DNA of 59,177 bases from the NCBI GenBank assembly GCA_024642705.1, contig JAHEAQ010000021.1, positions 1 to 59,177 of the forward strand. The letters are read 5' to 3'. A program made the translations under genes and the position numbers. This DNA comes from Bacteroidota bacterium. GTDB lineage: Bacteria; Bacteroidota; Bacteroidia; Chitinophagales; Saprospiraceae. The notes beneath the pieces were generated by a model. It was not told where the DNA came from. It did not search any database and saw only the letters and a program-made list of their open reading frames with translations. This document shows, piece after piece, positions 34,402-43,847 of the stretch; position 1 is the stretch's first letter, and every line of letters starts with the position of its first letter.

Positions 34402-37332
34402 TTACCTTATTAAGGTAACATCGCCGCCTATTATTTTATAAGAATCGTCAACCAACTTTATTTTAGCCATATAAGTATATACTGCACTTTCAAGAGCTTT
34501 GCCATTTTTAGTGCCATCCCATCCTTTAGATAAATCATTAAAATCTAAATTGTCCACAGCATACATTAATTCTCCCCATCGATCGAAAATTCTTAAACTT
34601 TCTACATAACCTGGATAATCTCTGGTATAAATAGTAAATACATCATTTAGACCATCTTCATTTGGAGAAAAAACATTCGGCGCATATACTGGGATGTCAA
34701 CATCAATTCTTATAGGTATAGAACGCACTGCAGAACATCCATTTTGATTGATTACTTCGACATAAATGGTAGTTTCAACAACCCCAATATATTCTAATTC
34801 AGGACCAGTTCCTATTAAATTATTGTTTTCATCATACCAATATATTCCGGAAACATCCTGATCAGATAAATTATGGATTGCTTCAAAAATAAAATTAGCA
34901 TTATATCCAATTTCCACAAACGGCGGTGAATCAATAATGATTTCTAGTTTTTCTGAAACAATAATTTCTTCTACTAATTCGCAATCGTAAATGTCTTTAA
35001 TCATTATAGTATAAGAGCCTGCAGAAAGATTTTGTATAAATGTTTCATTATTTTCTGTGGCTTCACCATCTATAAAATATTTGTAAGGTCTAGTTCCTCC
35101 ATTGACATTTACAATTTGAATTTCTGCATCATTTGATTGATAACAGGAAGGGTCAATAATAGAAGTTTCTAATAATTTCGGTATATCTTCATTCCTTAAA
35201 ACATTAACTGAATCCCTAGAGGTACAACCATTGTCTTCATTGGTAACTTTTAGAACATACCTGCCAGGACTTCCAATTTCAATAATGTTAGATTTTGGAT
35301 CGCTTAAAATTTGACCTTGTTCTACAAAATTCCATGAAACATCAAATGTGCCTGCTTCTATTTGACCATTTAGATTAAGCGTTTCAGTGTTACATTGCCA
35401 CTCTTGATCAAGACCTGCTTCAATAAAAGGATAGTTTACATTTTCTTGTACGAGAAAAGGTACAGCTGTCTGGCACCCATTATCGGCTGTAAAAGTAAAA
35501 GTGTAATTACCTGGATCAGTAATTATAAAATCATTAACATTTGAATTGGTTAAGTCAGGCCTTGTCCATTCAATATTTCGCGCATCTCGGTCTGCTGAAA
35601 ATTTTGCAGTCGTTGATTCTATCACACAATCAAGATTCTGATAACTAAGTGTAATTAACGCTGGTTCTCTGTCTTCTGTTACAGTAAAAGTGGAATCTGC
35701 AATGCAACCATTTTCGCCTTTGACAAATATCGTAAAACTTCCACCTGAATTTAAAAGTAAGCGGGGTAAATTGCTTTGAAATGAATTGGTTCCTTCCCAA
35801 GATAATGAATCTATAGGATCTATTTCCACAAAATCTAAAAAGCCAACTGGAGTATCGCAATTTATTGTTGGAATAATTAAGTCAAAATTAGGCGCATTAA
35901 CGTTTTCTTTGATTTCTATAGTACTGGAACCAAAACAATCAGGGCCAAGATTTGGAAATTCGACTATGAAAGTAAAAGTTCCTTTCCTATTAATTCCCAA
36001 AACACTATCGGCTTGATAAAAACTCCCATTTTCTTCCCATCTATAATTTATGGGTCCAATATAATTGGTCTTTAAATTTGGATTGATAAGAAGTTCATCT
36101 ACAGAACAATCTAATTCCATAGTTGCTGGAAGATTTATATCAATCACAAAGCTTTCAATTTTAAATTTATGTCTGACGTTGCATTCATTGGGATCATTAA
36201 TTACATAAATACCACTATTGCAATAATCAAATCCAAAAATTGAAAAACAATTTGAACCTGATGAACATACCACAACGGTCCCCATATCTATTGTATCCAT
36301 TGGCAATAAAACAAAAGGCTGGACAATGCTTTCACAAGTGCCAAAATTCTGGAGACACTCTCTGGTAGTTGTGGTGTCAATCAATTCGCCACAAAAAAGT
36401 TCTGGTGATCCAGGACAAATGAAAATTGTGTCACTTATAGTTTGGGTTACGGCTTTCACAGTCACTGAAATGGGAACTGTGTTGGTACATAATGAATTGG
36501 AAAATGTGGTTAAATCTGGATTTGGAATGATATTGACATTAAGGGTATAATCTCCTGGAACTTGCCAATCTACCTCTATCTGTTTGGCATTGGGATCTCC
36601 AATAATTGTTCCACCAATTGGAGGTGAAATCGTCCATTCAAAACAGTATAAACCAATTTCATCAAAATTAGAGAGAGGAAAAGCGCCACTCCTTGCAATA
36701 CATGTAGGTGCAATGTAAGTGTACAAGGAATCAGCATTAGAACAAACATTTTGATTCAATTGAATCGAAGTGTTAGACTGAATAGCTGTTATTGCATTAT
36801 TGTTGTTTTGCCAATTAAAGGTTAATGGTGCAGTAGAAATTCCACTAATCACATTTAACTTAAAATCGCAAATAACTCCATCGGCACCATCTACAAATAA
36901 ATAATACATTTTACCAGGAGTCAAGCCACTTGCGGTTAAGCTTAATGGACTTCCAGCTGGAAACGTGTTGCAAGCAACTTCTTCCGTAAATGCAAGATCC
37001 CCATAAATACCGGTCTGAATACCATTGCCAAATGGCGACATCGTGCAATTGGTGTAAGTGATCGAGATATTAATGGCAAAAGCTGTTGGAATAAACGAGT
37101 ACCAAACAATGTTATCAGGAGTTCCACCATTGGAACATAGCGGATTAGGCTGGATTCCAGGTGAAGAAACTGCTGGTAATTTGGACATGTAGCCATTAAA
37201 AACATCACCGCTTAAAAATGTAGCATTTTCTATGGTTAAGCCTTTTAAGGGATCAGAGAAATCACATTGGGCGTTGACAACATTACATAGTAATATTAGA
37301 ATAAATAATAAAATCGATCGCGGTTTCGTCAT
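34402..37332 (-). CDS. Large T9SS type B (gliding-motility C-terminal) surface protein
   Basis: A 976-residue secreted protein. The signal peptide ends near VVNAQ (22). The N-terminal part (about 25-170) has the ADNIVWYSFIP-like layout of proteins whose first domain binds sugars or calcium. Repeated Ig/PKD-like modules follow (about 180-880), with recurrent phrases such as NGCIADSTFTVTED and NGCTSRDSVNVLRNED. The last about 90 residues are the gliding-motility-associated C-terminal domain (VFSPNEDGLNDVF, then RIFDRWGELMY and GWDGTKNGK), the T9SS type B signal. It is likely a large cell-surface adhesin. It is monocistronic, 76 bases from trhO upstream. Confidence 0.9.
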   Translation of the reverse strand: MTKPRSILLFILILLCNVVNAQCDFSDPLKGLTIENATFLSGDVFNGYMSKLPAVSSPGIQPNPLCSNGGTPDNIVWYSFIPTAFAINISITYTNCTMSPFGNGIQTGIYGDLAFTEEVACNTFPAGSPLSLTASGLTPGKMYYLFVDGADGVICDFKLNVISGISTAPLTFNWQNNNNAITAIQSNTSIQLNQNVCSNADSLYTYIAPTCIARSGAFPLSNFDEIGLYCFEWTISPPIGGTIIGDPNAKQIEVDWQVPGDYTLNVNIIPNPDLTTFSNSLCTNTVPISVTVKAVTQTISDTIFICPGSPELFCGELIDTTTTRECLQNFGTCESIVQPFVLLPMDTIDMGTVVVCSSGSNCFSIFGFDYCNSGIYVINDPNECNVRHKFKIESFVIDINLPATMELDCSVDELLINPNLKTNYIGPINYRWEENGSFYQADSVLGINRKGTFTFIVEFPNLGPDCFGSSTIEIKENVNAPNFDLIIPTINCDTPVGFLDFVEIDPIDSLSWEGTNSFQSNLPRLLLNSGGSFTIFVKGENGCIADSTFTVTEDREPALITLSYQNLDCVIESTTAKFSADRDARNIEWTRPDLTNSNVNDFIITDPGNYTFTFTADNGCQTAVPFLVQENVNYPFIEAGLDQEWQCNTETLNLNGQIEAGTFDVSWNFVEQGQILSDPKSNIIEIGSPGRYVLKVTNEDNGCTSRDSVNVLRNEDIPKLLETSIIDPSCYQSNDAEIQIVNVNGGTRPYKYFIDGEATENNETFIQNLSAGSYTIMIKDIYDCELVEEIIVSEKLEIIIDSPPFVEIGYNANFIFEAIHNLSDQDVSGIYWYDENNNLIGTGPELEYIGVVETTIYVEVINQNGCSAVRSIPIRIDVDIPVYAPNVFSPNEDGLNDVFTIYTRDYPGYVESLRIFDRWGELMYAVDNLDFNDLSKGWDGTKNGKALESAVYTYMAKIKLVDDSYKIIGGDVTLIR

Positions 37333-37408
37333 GTTAATCTTCTGTTCCAGGATATAAAGACCTCACAACCTTTACTTTTGCTGCTCTTCTTCCCACTTTT
37401 ATTTTGTA

Positions 37409-38452
37409 TTATAATTCTAATAGTTCATCTTTTCGAATGGCCTTATAACGACCTTTTCCAAATTTTGTACCATTAAACTTAATTTTCGTTTTTAGTTGAT
37501 CTCTTTCTTGCTCAGGTATTTTTAAAAAATCTTTACATTTTGTCGAACAACAATGATTATAATTTGTACCACATTCTTCACATTGAATAAAAAGTATGTG
37601 ACAAGCATCGTTTGCGCAGTTTACATGAGTATCACATGCACTTCCACATTGATGACAACTTGCAATTACTTTTTCGCTTATTCTTTCTCCCATTCTCTCA
37701 TCGAATACAAAGTTCTTACCTATAAACTTATTTTCTAGGTTTTTATTTTTCACTTGGTGAGCATATTCAATAATTCCTCCTTCAAGTTGAAAAACATTTT
37801 TGAAACCTTTGGATTTATAATACGCACTAGCTTTTTCACATCTGATACCACCAGTACAATACATCAACAAGTTTTTGTCTTTTTGGTCTGACAACATTTC
37901 TTCAATAAAAGGCAGTGATTCTCTGAATGTTTCCACATCTGGAGTTACAGCATTATCAAAATGCCCAACTTCAGATTCATAATGATTGCGCATATCTAGG
38001 ATTACAGTATTCGAATCATTGGCCAGTTCGTTGAATTTTTCTGCATTGACATGTACGCCTTTATTGGTTACGTCGAAAGCATCATTTGCCAAACCATCTG
38101 CAACAATTTGAGATTTGACTTTTATCATTAATTTGAAAAATGATTTTCCATCATCTTCAACAGCAAAATTCAATCTAATCCCTTGAAGAAAACTTATTTT
38201 TTCAAGTTCAGAAATGAACAGTTCTTTATTAGAAGTAGGAATAGAAATTTGTGCGTTTATACCTTCTGACGCAATATAAATTCGACCTAAAACGCCGATG
38301 CTATCTAACATCACGTATAAGTGATTTCGGAAAAAAGGAGGGTTTTTGATATAGTGGTATTTATAAAAAGATAATGTACTTCTTTGCTCTTTACTTTTAA
38401 GTAAATTTTCTTTCAAAACCTTCTTATTCACCTTATTAAAAAGAGGTGCCAT
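37409..38452 (-). CDS. trhO: tRNA uridine(34) hydroxylase TrhO
   Basis: A 347-residue TrhO/YceA-type protein that hydroxylates U34 of certain tRNAs to ho5U in an O2-dependent reaction. The N-terminal domain (about 1-120) precedes a rhodanese domain (about 130-235) with active-site C199 in CTGGIRCEK. A Cys-rich C-terminal part (about 265-325: CHQCG, CANDAC, CEECG, CSTKC) probably binds zinc, as in most family members. The C-terminal basic segment (LKTKIKFNGTKFGKGRYKAIRK, quoted in part) is consistent with RNA contact. This one gives the family's full length for Bacteroidota. Confidence 0.93.
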   Translation of the reverse strand: MAPLFNKVNKKVLKENLLKSKEQRSTLSFYKYHYIKNPPFFRNHLYVMLDSIGVLGRIYIASEGINAQISIPTSNKELFISELEKISFLQGIRLNFAVEDDGKSFFKLMIKVKSQIVADGLANDAFDVTNKGVHVNAEKFNELANDSNTVILDMRNHYESEVGHFDNAVTPDVETFRESLPFIEEMLSDQKDKNLLMYCTGGIRCEKASAYYKSKGFKNVFQLEGGIIEYAHQVKNKNLENKFIGKNFVFDERMGERISEKVIASCHQCGSACDTHVNCANDACHILFIQCEECGTNYNHCCSTKCKDFLKIPEQERDQLKTKIKFNGTKFGKGRYKAIRKDELLEL

Positions 38453-38870
38453 GGAATTATATTTTTGCGATTATTAAAACTTTTGCATGAAATTTTTACG
38501 CAAACTAAATAAAGTGCAAAGTTAAGATCATTTGTAAGATTTAAAAGATAAATGGGATGAAAAAAATTAAATCTATAGAAAATATAATGGTGAAATTGGA
38601 TTGGAATAAACTACTATTCTATTTTCCTTATTTAAAGAGCATATTGATTTTTCGAGAATGTGATTGATTATATGGATACTATAGTATTGGAATCAATAGG
38701 ATGCAAAGGAATTGAATCTATTAATTAATGACATCTTTAATAAAACATGGAACTTTTTGATACTTTATTATATTCTAAAGAAAATAATAAAGCTTAATAT
38801 ATTTTTTATAATAAAAATTATATTTTCGCGATGTTAATCATAGATTATTGAATTTCAAAAAATAAAACCA
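38453..38870. other. Intergenic region, no gene recognised
   Basis: A 418-base AT-rich gap between divergent trhO and the DksA-like gene. It has short frames only (for example 36 codons at 38557-38667) with no support. CAAAGTTA at 38517-38524 would read TAACTTTG on the minus strand, a possible -7 element for trhO. Confidence 0.5.
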
Positions 38871-39245
38871 ATGCCCAATAAAGAAACAATAAGATACGGG
38901 GATGAGGATTTGAAAGAATTTGAGACTATTATAGATGAAAAGCTAAGATTAGCTAAGAAGGAAATGGAATTTTACCATGAGCAGTTGCAAAGTGCTGCAG
39001 AAAATACAGATGCGAAACTTAAGGGTCTTGAAGATGGATTTTCTGCTTTCGAAGTGGAAAGGCTAAATACAATGGCTTTGAGACAAAAAAAGCATATTGA
39101 ACATTTAGAAAATGCCAAACTAAGAATCAAGAATAAAGTTTATGGAATTTGTCGTGAAACTGGAAAATTAATTTCAAAAGAACGTTTAAAAGCAGTTCCA
39201 CACGCCACTTTAAGTATTGAAGCAAAGCAAACTGGAAAATTTTAA
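38871..39245 (+). CDS. TraR/DksA-like protein lacking zinc ligands
   Basis: A 124-residue protein of the DksA/TraR type, which binds in the secondary channel of RNA polymerase and modulates initiation with ppGpp. A long coiled-coil (about 15-85) precedes a C-terminal zinc-finger-like fold. The expected pattern CxxC...CxxC is reduced to a single Cys in YGICRETGKLISKERLKA followed by VPHATLSIEAK, so zinc binding is unlikely. In Bacteroidota this Cys-poor form next to lspA is the usual arrangement, so the loss is a family trait rather than a local defect. lspA follows after 105 bases. Confidence 0.88.
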   Translation: MPNKETIRYGDEDLKEFETIIDEKLRLAKKEMEFYHEQLQSAAENTDAKLKGLEDGFSAFEVERLNTMALRQKKHIEHLENAKLRIKNKVYGICRETGKLISKERLKAVPHATLSIEAKQTGKF

Positions 39246-39350
39246 AGTTAACTGAAAATCTGATTAGAATAAATTTCGATTATAATATATAGGCTAGAAA
39301 AGCTTCGTTTAATAATTATCTTATATTTTTGCCATCTGAAAAAATCAGAT

Positions 39351-40055
39351 TTGAAAAAAACACTTATAGTAAGTCTTGTTGTTCTCACCATTATAATATT
39401 AGATCAACTATTAAAAGTTTGGGTAAAAACTCATATGTATTATGGGGAGACCTTTGGAATCTTGGGTTTAAATTGGGCACAAATTCATTTTGTAGAAAAT
39501 GAAGGTGCTGCTTTTGGGCTAAAATTCGGAGGAGATGTTGGAAAACTTATTTTAAGTGTATTTCGAATTTTAATGGTCAGTTTTCTGATTTATATGATTA
39601 GGAAAATGATTAAATCAAAAGAGCCCATTGGATTTTTGATTTTTTTCTCTTTAATTATTGCTGGGGCAATAGGAAATATCATTGATAGTATATTTTATGG
39701 TGTCATTTTTTCCTCATCAGTAGGAAGCGGAATTGCTACTATGTTTCCTGAGGGAGGAGGATATGCTTCTTTTTTTCATGGGTGGGTTGTGGATATGCTC
39801 CATTTTCCTATTTTTGAAGGTAGGATTCCTGAATGGTCACCAATTTCAGGAGGTCAAACAGTAAAATTCTTTAGATTCGTATTTAATATTGCTGATGCAT
39901 CAATTTCTGTTGGTGTTGCGGGCATTCTCTTATTCTATAGAAAATATTTTGCAAAGCAAGAAAAACAGGATTCGAAAAAGGAAGACGCAATGTCTGAAAT
40001 ACCAACAGATCCTCCATCAATCGAATCTTCAGAACTTCCAAATGAAAAAGCGTAG
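39351..40055 (+). CDS. lspA: Signal peptidase II (lipoprotein signal peptidase)
   Basis: A 234-residue inner-membrane aspartic protease that removes signal peptides from prolipoproteins. Four spans are visible. Conserved elements include NEGAAFG, GAIGNIIDSIFYG and FNIADASISVG, with the catalytic Asp pair expected in IGNIID and NIADA. Start: the frame has no ATG, so TTG at 39351 (MKKTLIVS...) is used. Compared with E. coli it carries a longer loop before the last span (SSVGSGIATMFPEGG) and a Lys/Glu/Ser-rich C-terminal tail of about 30 residues, both common in Bacteroidota. Many lipoproteins in this window depend on it. Confidence 0.93.
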   Translation: MKKTLIVSLVVLTIIILDQLLKVWVKTHMYYGETFGILGLNWAQIHFVENEGAAFGLKFGGDVGKLILSVFRILMVSFLIYMIRKMIKSKEPIGFLIFFSLIIAGAIGNIIDSIFYGVIFSSSVGSGIATMFPEGGGYASFFHGWVVDMLHFPIFEGRIPEWSPISGGQTVKFFRFVFNIADASISVGVAGILLFYRKYFAKQEKQDSKKEDAMSEIPTDPPSIESSELPNEKA

Positions 40056-40237
40056 TAAGTAATTATTTTTTTCATTTTGTTATGGATTTCTTACATCCGA
40101 CTTAACTTTTATCTATTCACATATCACATTAGAAGATTGCATATGTTGGATTTCAAAAATAACAGATCTAATGATATCTAGTTCGTATTTCAGATCGGAC
40201 TATTTTTGAATTTGTAAAGCAGGGTGAGGTGGGATTA

Positions 40238-40271
40238 AATAAAAAAGGTCGCAGACTTGGCAGCATGCGAC
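40238..40271 (-). terminator. Terminator of the downstream ArsR-type gene
   Basis: On the minus strand GTCGCA (40271-40266) pairs with TGCGAC (40253-40248), then a run CTTTTTTATTT follows. It lies 48 bases after the ArsR-type stop codon. The rest of 40056-40237 shows nothing. Confidence 0.7.
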
Positions 40272-40318
40272 ACATAGGACTTATTGTAATTGAAATTTAA
40301 TTTTTGAAAAGTAAAAGT

Positions 40319-40624
40319 TTATTTTCCCAAATAGCGGTTAACTGCTTTTTTAGCCTTTTCAATAATATCATAGTTGATAGTATAGTGGATGAATTTCCCA
40401 TCCCTATTAGCATCAACAACACCTGCCAATCTTAATATTCTTAAATGTTGAGACGTTATAGATTGCTCAAGATCAAGTGTGTTATAGATATTGTTGACAT
40501 TAATTTTGTCATTATTATCTATAAACTCAAGAATTTTCAACCTTAACGGGTGCGCTAAAGCACGCATCAGCTCGCATGACACATGCAGCTTCTCATTGTC
40601 AAAAGTAACCTTAGTCTTTCTCAT
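40319..40624 (-). CDS. ArsR-family transcriptional regulator, copy A
   Basis: A 101-residue winged-helix ArsR/SmtB-type repressor. The recognition helix region reads LEQSITSQHLRILRLAGVVDANRDGKFIHYTI, quoted in part as its core. The metal-sensing ELCVCDL motif is absent and a single Cys (C17) lies in the first helix. It is therefore unlikely to sense arsenic in the standard way; non-metal ArsR members exist. No arsenic, mercury or cadmium transport gene is nearby. It lies next to a second ArsR-type gene on the same strand. Confidence 0.9.
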   Translation of the reverse strand: MRKTKVTFDNEKLHVSCELMRALAHPLRLKILEFIDNNDKINVNNIYNTLDLEQSITSQHLRILRLAGVVDANRDGKFIHYTINYDIIEKAKKAVNRYLGK

Positions 40625-40836
40625 AATTAAATTGTAGTATTTCTTTGTATAACCTTAAGAGCAAATATGAGCAATAAATTTTTTATATCAAAATAAATAT
40701 TATAAAAATTTATAATTTATAACACATTGATATTTTAATCCAAGAATTTTAATCTTAGGTTTTATTTTATTACTTATTGTGTATAGGTAAAATACTTCAA
40801 TAAAAAGGGTCGGTTACGTTTTTTTTAAATAATGGC

Positions 40837-41175
40837 TTATCCAGCTAAATCTTCGACTAACTGAGATATTTGTGCAAGTCTATTTCTATCCAATGAATAG
40901 TAAATAAATTTACCCTGACGCTCTGTAATTACTACTCCAGCTCTTCTTAAAATCGCTAGGTGTTGCGAAGCTACAGATTGCTCTAATCTTAGTTTAATAT
41001 AGATGTCAGTCACAGTTAAAGTATCACTATCTTCCAAAAGATCAATAATACGTTGTCTTAGCTTGTGATTAACAGCTCTTAAAACCAATACAGCTTTCCT
41101 AAGGTCTGCATAATCCAATTGGATTTCTTTATTTCCTTGCTTAAGCGTAACAGTTTCGTTTTTCTTATTTCTCAT
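40837..41175 (-). CDS. ArsR-family transcriptional regulator, copy B
   Basis: A 112-residue paralogue of copy A, without any Cys. The helix-turn-helix reads LEQSVASQHLAILRRAGVVITERQGKFIYYSL (in part), close to copy A. A longer N-terminal extension and a C-terminal helix (RNRLAQISQLVEDLAG) differ. The two probably arose by duplication but have diverged in the sensor parts. They are 212 bases apart, so separate promoters are likely. The gap 40625-40836 and the region upstream of 41175 show no clear operators. Confidence 0.9.
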   Translation of the reverse strand: MRNKKNETVTLKQGNKEIQLDYADLRKAVLVLRAVNHKLRQRIIDLLEDSDTLTVTDIYIKLRLEQSVASQHLAILRRAGVVITERQGKFIYYSLDRNRLAQISQLVEDLAG

Positions 41176-41331
41176 AAAAAATCTATTTTTAAATGTTCAA
41201 CGATACATACGATTAACCTTAATCCAAAACTGTACCAATTTATTTAATTAGATATTTTAATCATGTATAAACTGTTGAAGCGATTTATTTTATATGAACA
41301 AAAAAGATTTAATAAAGGTTCTTTACTTCTT

Positions 41332-42015
41332 TCAGAATAGCGCTTTTGTTGACCTTGTAACTTTTGGGGCCTTATAGTAATTAGGCTCGTAGGATATGTT
41401 ATTCTCGAAAAATTTATTTTCAAATTTTCTTATGGCAAGTGAAACCATGTGCGACGAAGACAATTCAAAAGGCATTAATTCATATTTTTTTTCAGCAAAC
41501 AACATTTTCACTTTTTCAACTCCAGTTCCGCATAAAACCATTTTTTGATTCGAAATTTCCCATTCTTCGAAAACCTCTTTTTCTAGAATTAGATTATAGG
41601 TTTCCTTTAAATGATTCAAGCTAGCATCGAAAATTGAGGTATATACTTCCATTCTCCTGGCGTCAACCATAGGGAAATACATTGCACCTGGAAAAGTTAA
41701 AGAAGCATGATGCGCAATTGCTTTTAAGGTATCCACTGCAATCATCGGAATTCCCAGTGCATAACACATTCCTTTCGCTGTTGAGGCTGCAACCCTTAAT
41801 CCAGTGTATGATCCTGGACCATCGCTTATTGCAATAGCATTCAATTGATGGATCTCTTTATTCGCTATTTTCAAACATTCTGTTATGAAAAGAGTGATCT
41901 TCCGTGTATGAGAAAAAGCCTCCTTCGTTTCAATAATGCTTAATATCTTTTCATTTTCATGAAGACAAACAGAGCATACTTCAGAAGAAGTTTCTAAAGA
42001 TAATATTAATGCCAT
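41332..42015 (-). CDS. tsaB: tRNA threonylcarbamoyladenosine biosynthesis protein TsaB
   Basis: A 227-residue ASKHA-fold protein that partners TsaD in attaching the threonylcarbamoyl group of t6A37. Family signatures are ILSLETSSEVCSVCL at the N-terminus and AISDGPGSYTGLRVAAS near residue 65. As usual for TsaB, it lacks the catalytic metal site of TsaD. It follows the C-terminal processing protease gene by only five bases, so they are co-transcribed. TsaC, TsaD and TsaE are not in this window. Confidence 0.93.
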   Translation of the reverse strand: MALILSLETSSEVCSVCLHENEKILSIIETKEAFSHTRKITLFITECLKIANKEIHQLNAIAISDGPGSYTGLRVAASTAKGMCYALGIPMIAVDTLKAIAHHASLTFPGAMYFPMVDARRMEVYTSIFDASLNHLKETYNLILEKEVFEEWEISNQKMVLCGTGVEKVKMLFAEKKYELMPFELSSSHMVSLAIRKFENKFFENNISYEPNYYKAPKVTRSTKALF

Positions 42016-42020
42016 ACGGC

Positions 42021-43640
42021 TTAAAGGTTCAATAGCTTTTGATATTCTGAGCTTTGAAGCAATTGGATTGCGTCTTGGACTTCAGTATCATGAGCAAGTC
42101 TATTCTCAACTTTTCCTTGTTGATAATAATATCTTCCAATTATTTCTTCTTCTATCAATCGAATGATTTCATTTTTATTATTCATGAAATTGTTGGAATA
42201 AAAAGTTTTGACGTTTGCGGTCAAATTATTTATTTCCTCATTCATTGGCATTTTATTTTTTTCGAAATTGCTTTTAAGTTCTTCTAATAATTTTTCAGCT
42301 TTTGATTCAAAAGTAAAATCTGTCTTTTTTGCAAAAGTTACAAACGCATCAAAATCTTGAAATTTAAAATCTTTCGGTTTTGCTATGCTATCGTGTTCGT
42401 TAACGAATTGATTAGCATATTTAAAAATAATATTTTGTTCTAATAAGGTTTGAGAAAACTCACTATATGTTTTTGGCTCTAATTTCACATCTGGAGTAAT
42501 ACCACCTCCATCCAAAACTAACCTTCCGTTTCTTGTTTTGAATCCTGATCTTTTCTCATCAGGAATATCTACAGGTTCGCCATTGTCATATTCAACAGCT
42601 TGTATACATCTATTGCTTGGAATATAATATTTCGCGGTGGTTAATTTTAATCTTGAATTATAACCAACTTCAGTTGTATTTTGTACAAGACCTTTACCAA
42701 AAGACCTTTGACCAATTAATACTCCTCTGTCATAATCTTGGATAACACCTGAGACAATTTCTGAAGCTGAAGCAGAACCTTTATTGATTAAAACCGCCAA
42801 AGGAATTTCAGAATTCCATGTATTTTTAGTAGTGGAATAAGCTTGATCTCTTTCTGGAACTTTACCTCTAGTGCTAACTACTGGAATTCCTTGAGGAATA
42901 AAAATATTGGAAACATCTATGGCCTCTCTTAACAATCCACCTCCATTGTCTCTCAGATCTAATATCACTCCCTTCATTTCTGGATTATTCCTCATTAAGT
43001 CATTCAAAGATTTTCGAATATTGACACTTGCATTATCAGAAAATGTGGTTAATGAAACATAGGCTATTTCTTTAGAAACCATCTCAGAATGCGGAACATT
43101 TGGCACTGAAATTTCTTCTCTCGTCAATTGAATTACTATACCATCTTGAACTCCTGGTCTGTTAACTGTCAATGCAACCTTAGTTCCTGGAGTGCCTCTG
43201 AAAATTTGAAGAACATCTTCATTGTTTTTCCCTAATGTATTCATTCCATTGATAGCAACAATTTGATCGCCGATACGCATTCCAGATTTTAATGCAGGAC
43301 TACCTTCAAAAGCATCTACTATTGTTGGAAATCCATCCATTGCTCTCATGACTGCCCCAATTCCTTCATATTTCCCTTGGGTTGAAATACGGTAATTTTC
43401 AATCTGTGCCTCTGAAATATAATTGGTATATGGATCTAAAGAATTGGTCATTGCATCAATACCAATCTTCATTAATTCACCGGGATCTATATCATCCACA
43501 TAATTTGCATTAAGTTCTTTATAAATGGTGGTATAAATCTCCATATTTTTCAATATTTCAAAATAACGATCATTTACGGTATATGCCTGGATTCCTAAAG
43601 CACAAATAAGTACAATGACTAGCGCAAGTATTTTTTTCAT
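42021..43640 (-). CDS. S41-family C-terminal processing protease
   Basis: A 539-residue envelope protease with a signal peptide or anchor (1 to about 20). It has an N-terminal helical part, a PDZ domain (about 85-170, GIGAVMRAMDGFPTIVDAF then GDQIVAING) and a catalytic domain with the Ser-Lys dyad S291 (KGSASASE) and K316 (FGKGLVQ), spacing 25 as in the D1-processing protease. A C-terminal extension (about 400-539, charged and helical) is present in Bacteroidota homologues. It trims C-termini of exported proteins. Its start lies 23 bases from a perfect 16-bp palindrome. Confidence 0.95.
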   Translation of the reverse strand: MKKILALVIVLICALGIQAYTVNDRYFEILKNMEIYTTIYKELNANYVDDIDPGELMKIGIDAMTNSLDPYTNYISEAQIENYRISTQGKYEGIGAVMRAMDGFPTIVDAFEGSPALKSGMRIGDQIVAINGMNTLGKNNEDVLQIFRGTPGTKVALTVNRPGVQDGIVIQLTREEISVPNVPHSEMVSKEIAYVSLTTFSDNASVNIRKSLNDLMRNNPEMKGVILDLRDNGGGLLREAIDVSNIFIPQGIPVVSTRGKVPERDQAYSTTKNTWNSEIPLAVLINKGSASASEIVSGVIQDYDRGVLIGQRSFGKGLVQNTTEVGYNSRLKLTTAKYYIPSNRCIQAVEYDNGEPVDIPDEKRSGFKTRNGRLVLDGGGITPDVKLEPKTYSEFSQTLLEQNIIFKYANQFVNEHDSIAKPKDFKFQDFDAFVTFAKKTDFTFESKAEKLLEELKSNFEKNKMPMNEEINNLTANVKTFYSNNFMNNKNEIIRLIEEEIIGRYYYQQGKVENRLAHDTEVQDAIQLLQSSEYQKLLNL

Positions 43641-43662
43641 ATTATTTTTTAATTTCTTAAAC

Positions 43663-43678
43663 TATATTGGCCAATATA
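43663..43678. promoter_or_regulatory. Perfect 16-bp palindrome upstream of the S41 protease
   Basis: TATATTGG (43663-43670) is followed directly by its reverse complement CCAATATA (43671-43678). It lies 23 bases before the protease start codon, where an operator or promoter would be. The flanking gap 43679-43847 has no further feature. Confidence 0.55.
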
Positions 43679-43847
43679 AATAAAGGACCTTAATTTCAGG
43701 AATTTACTTTTTATAACGTCTCGAATATAAAAAGCAATATCTGAAATAAATAAAAAAATAGATGAAGGGGTCATTTGTAAAGAGGAGATCGTTGCTGACT
43801 CAAAATTTATTAGAAAGATTTTCTGGTATTAATTTCAAATTATCTTA

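Noticed and set aside
38557-38667. A 36-codon frame starting MKKIKSIENIMVKLDW
   Set aside because: Too short, unsupported by neighbours, and such frames are expected in AT-rich gaps.
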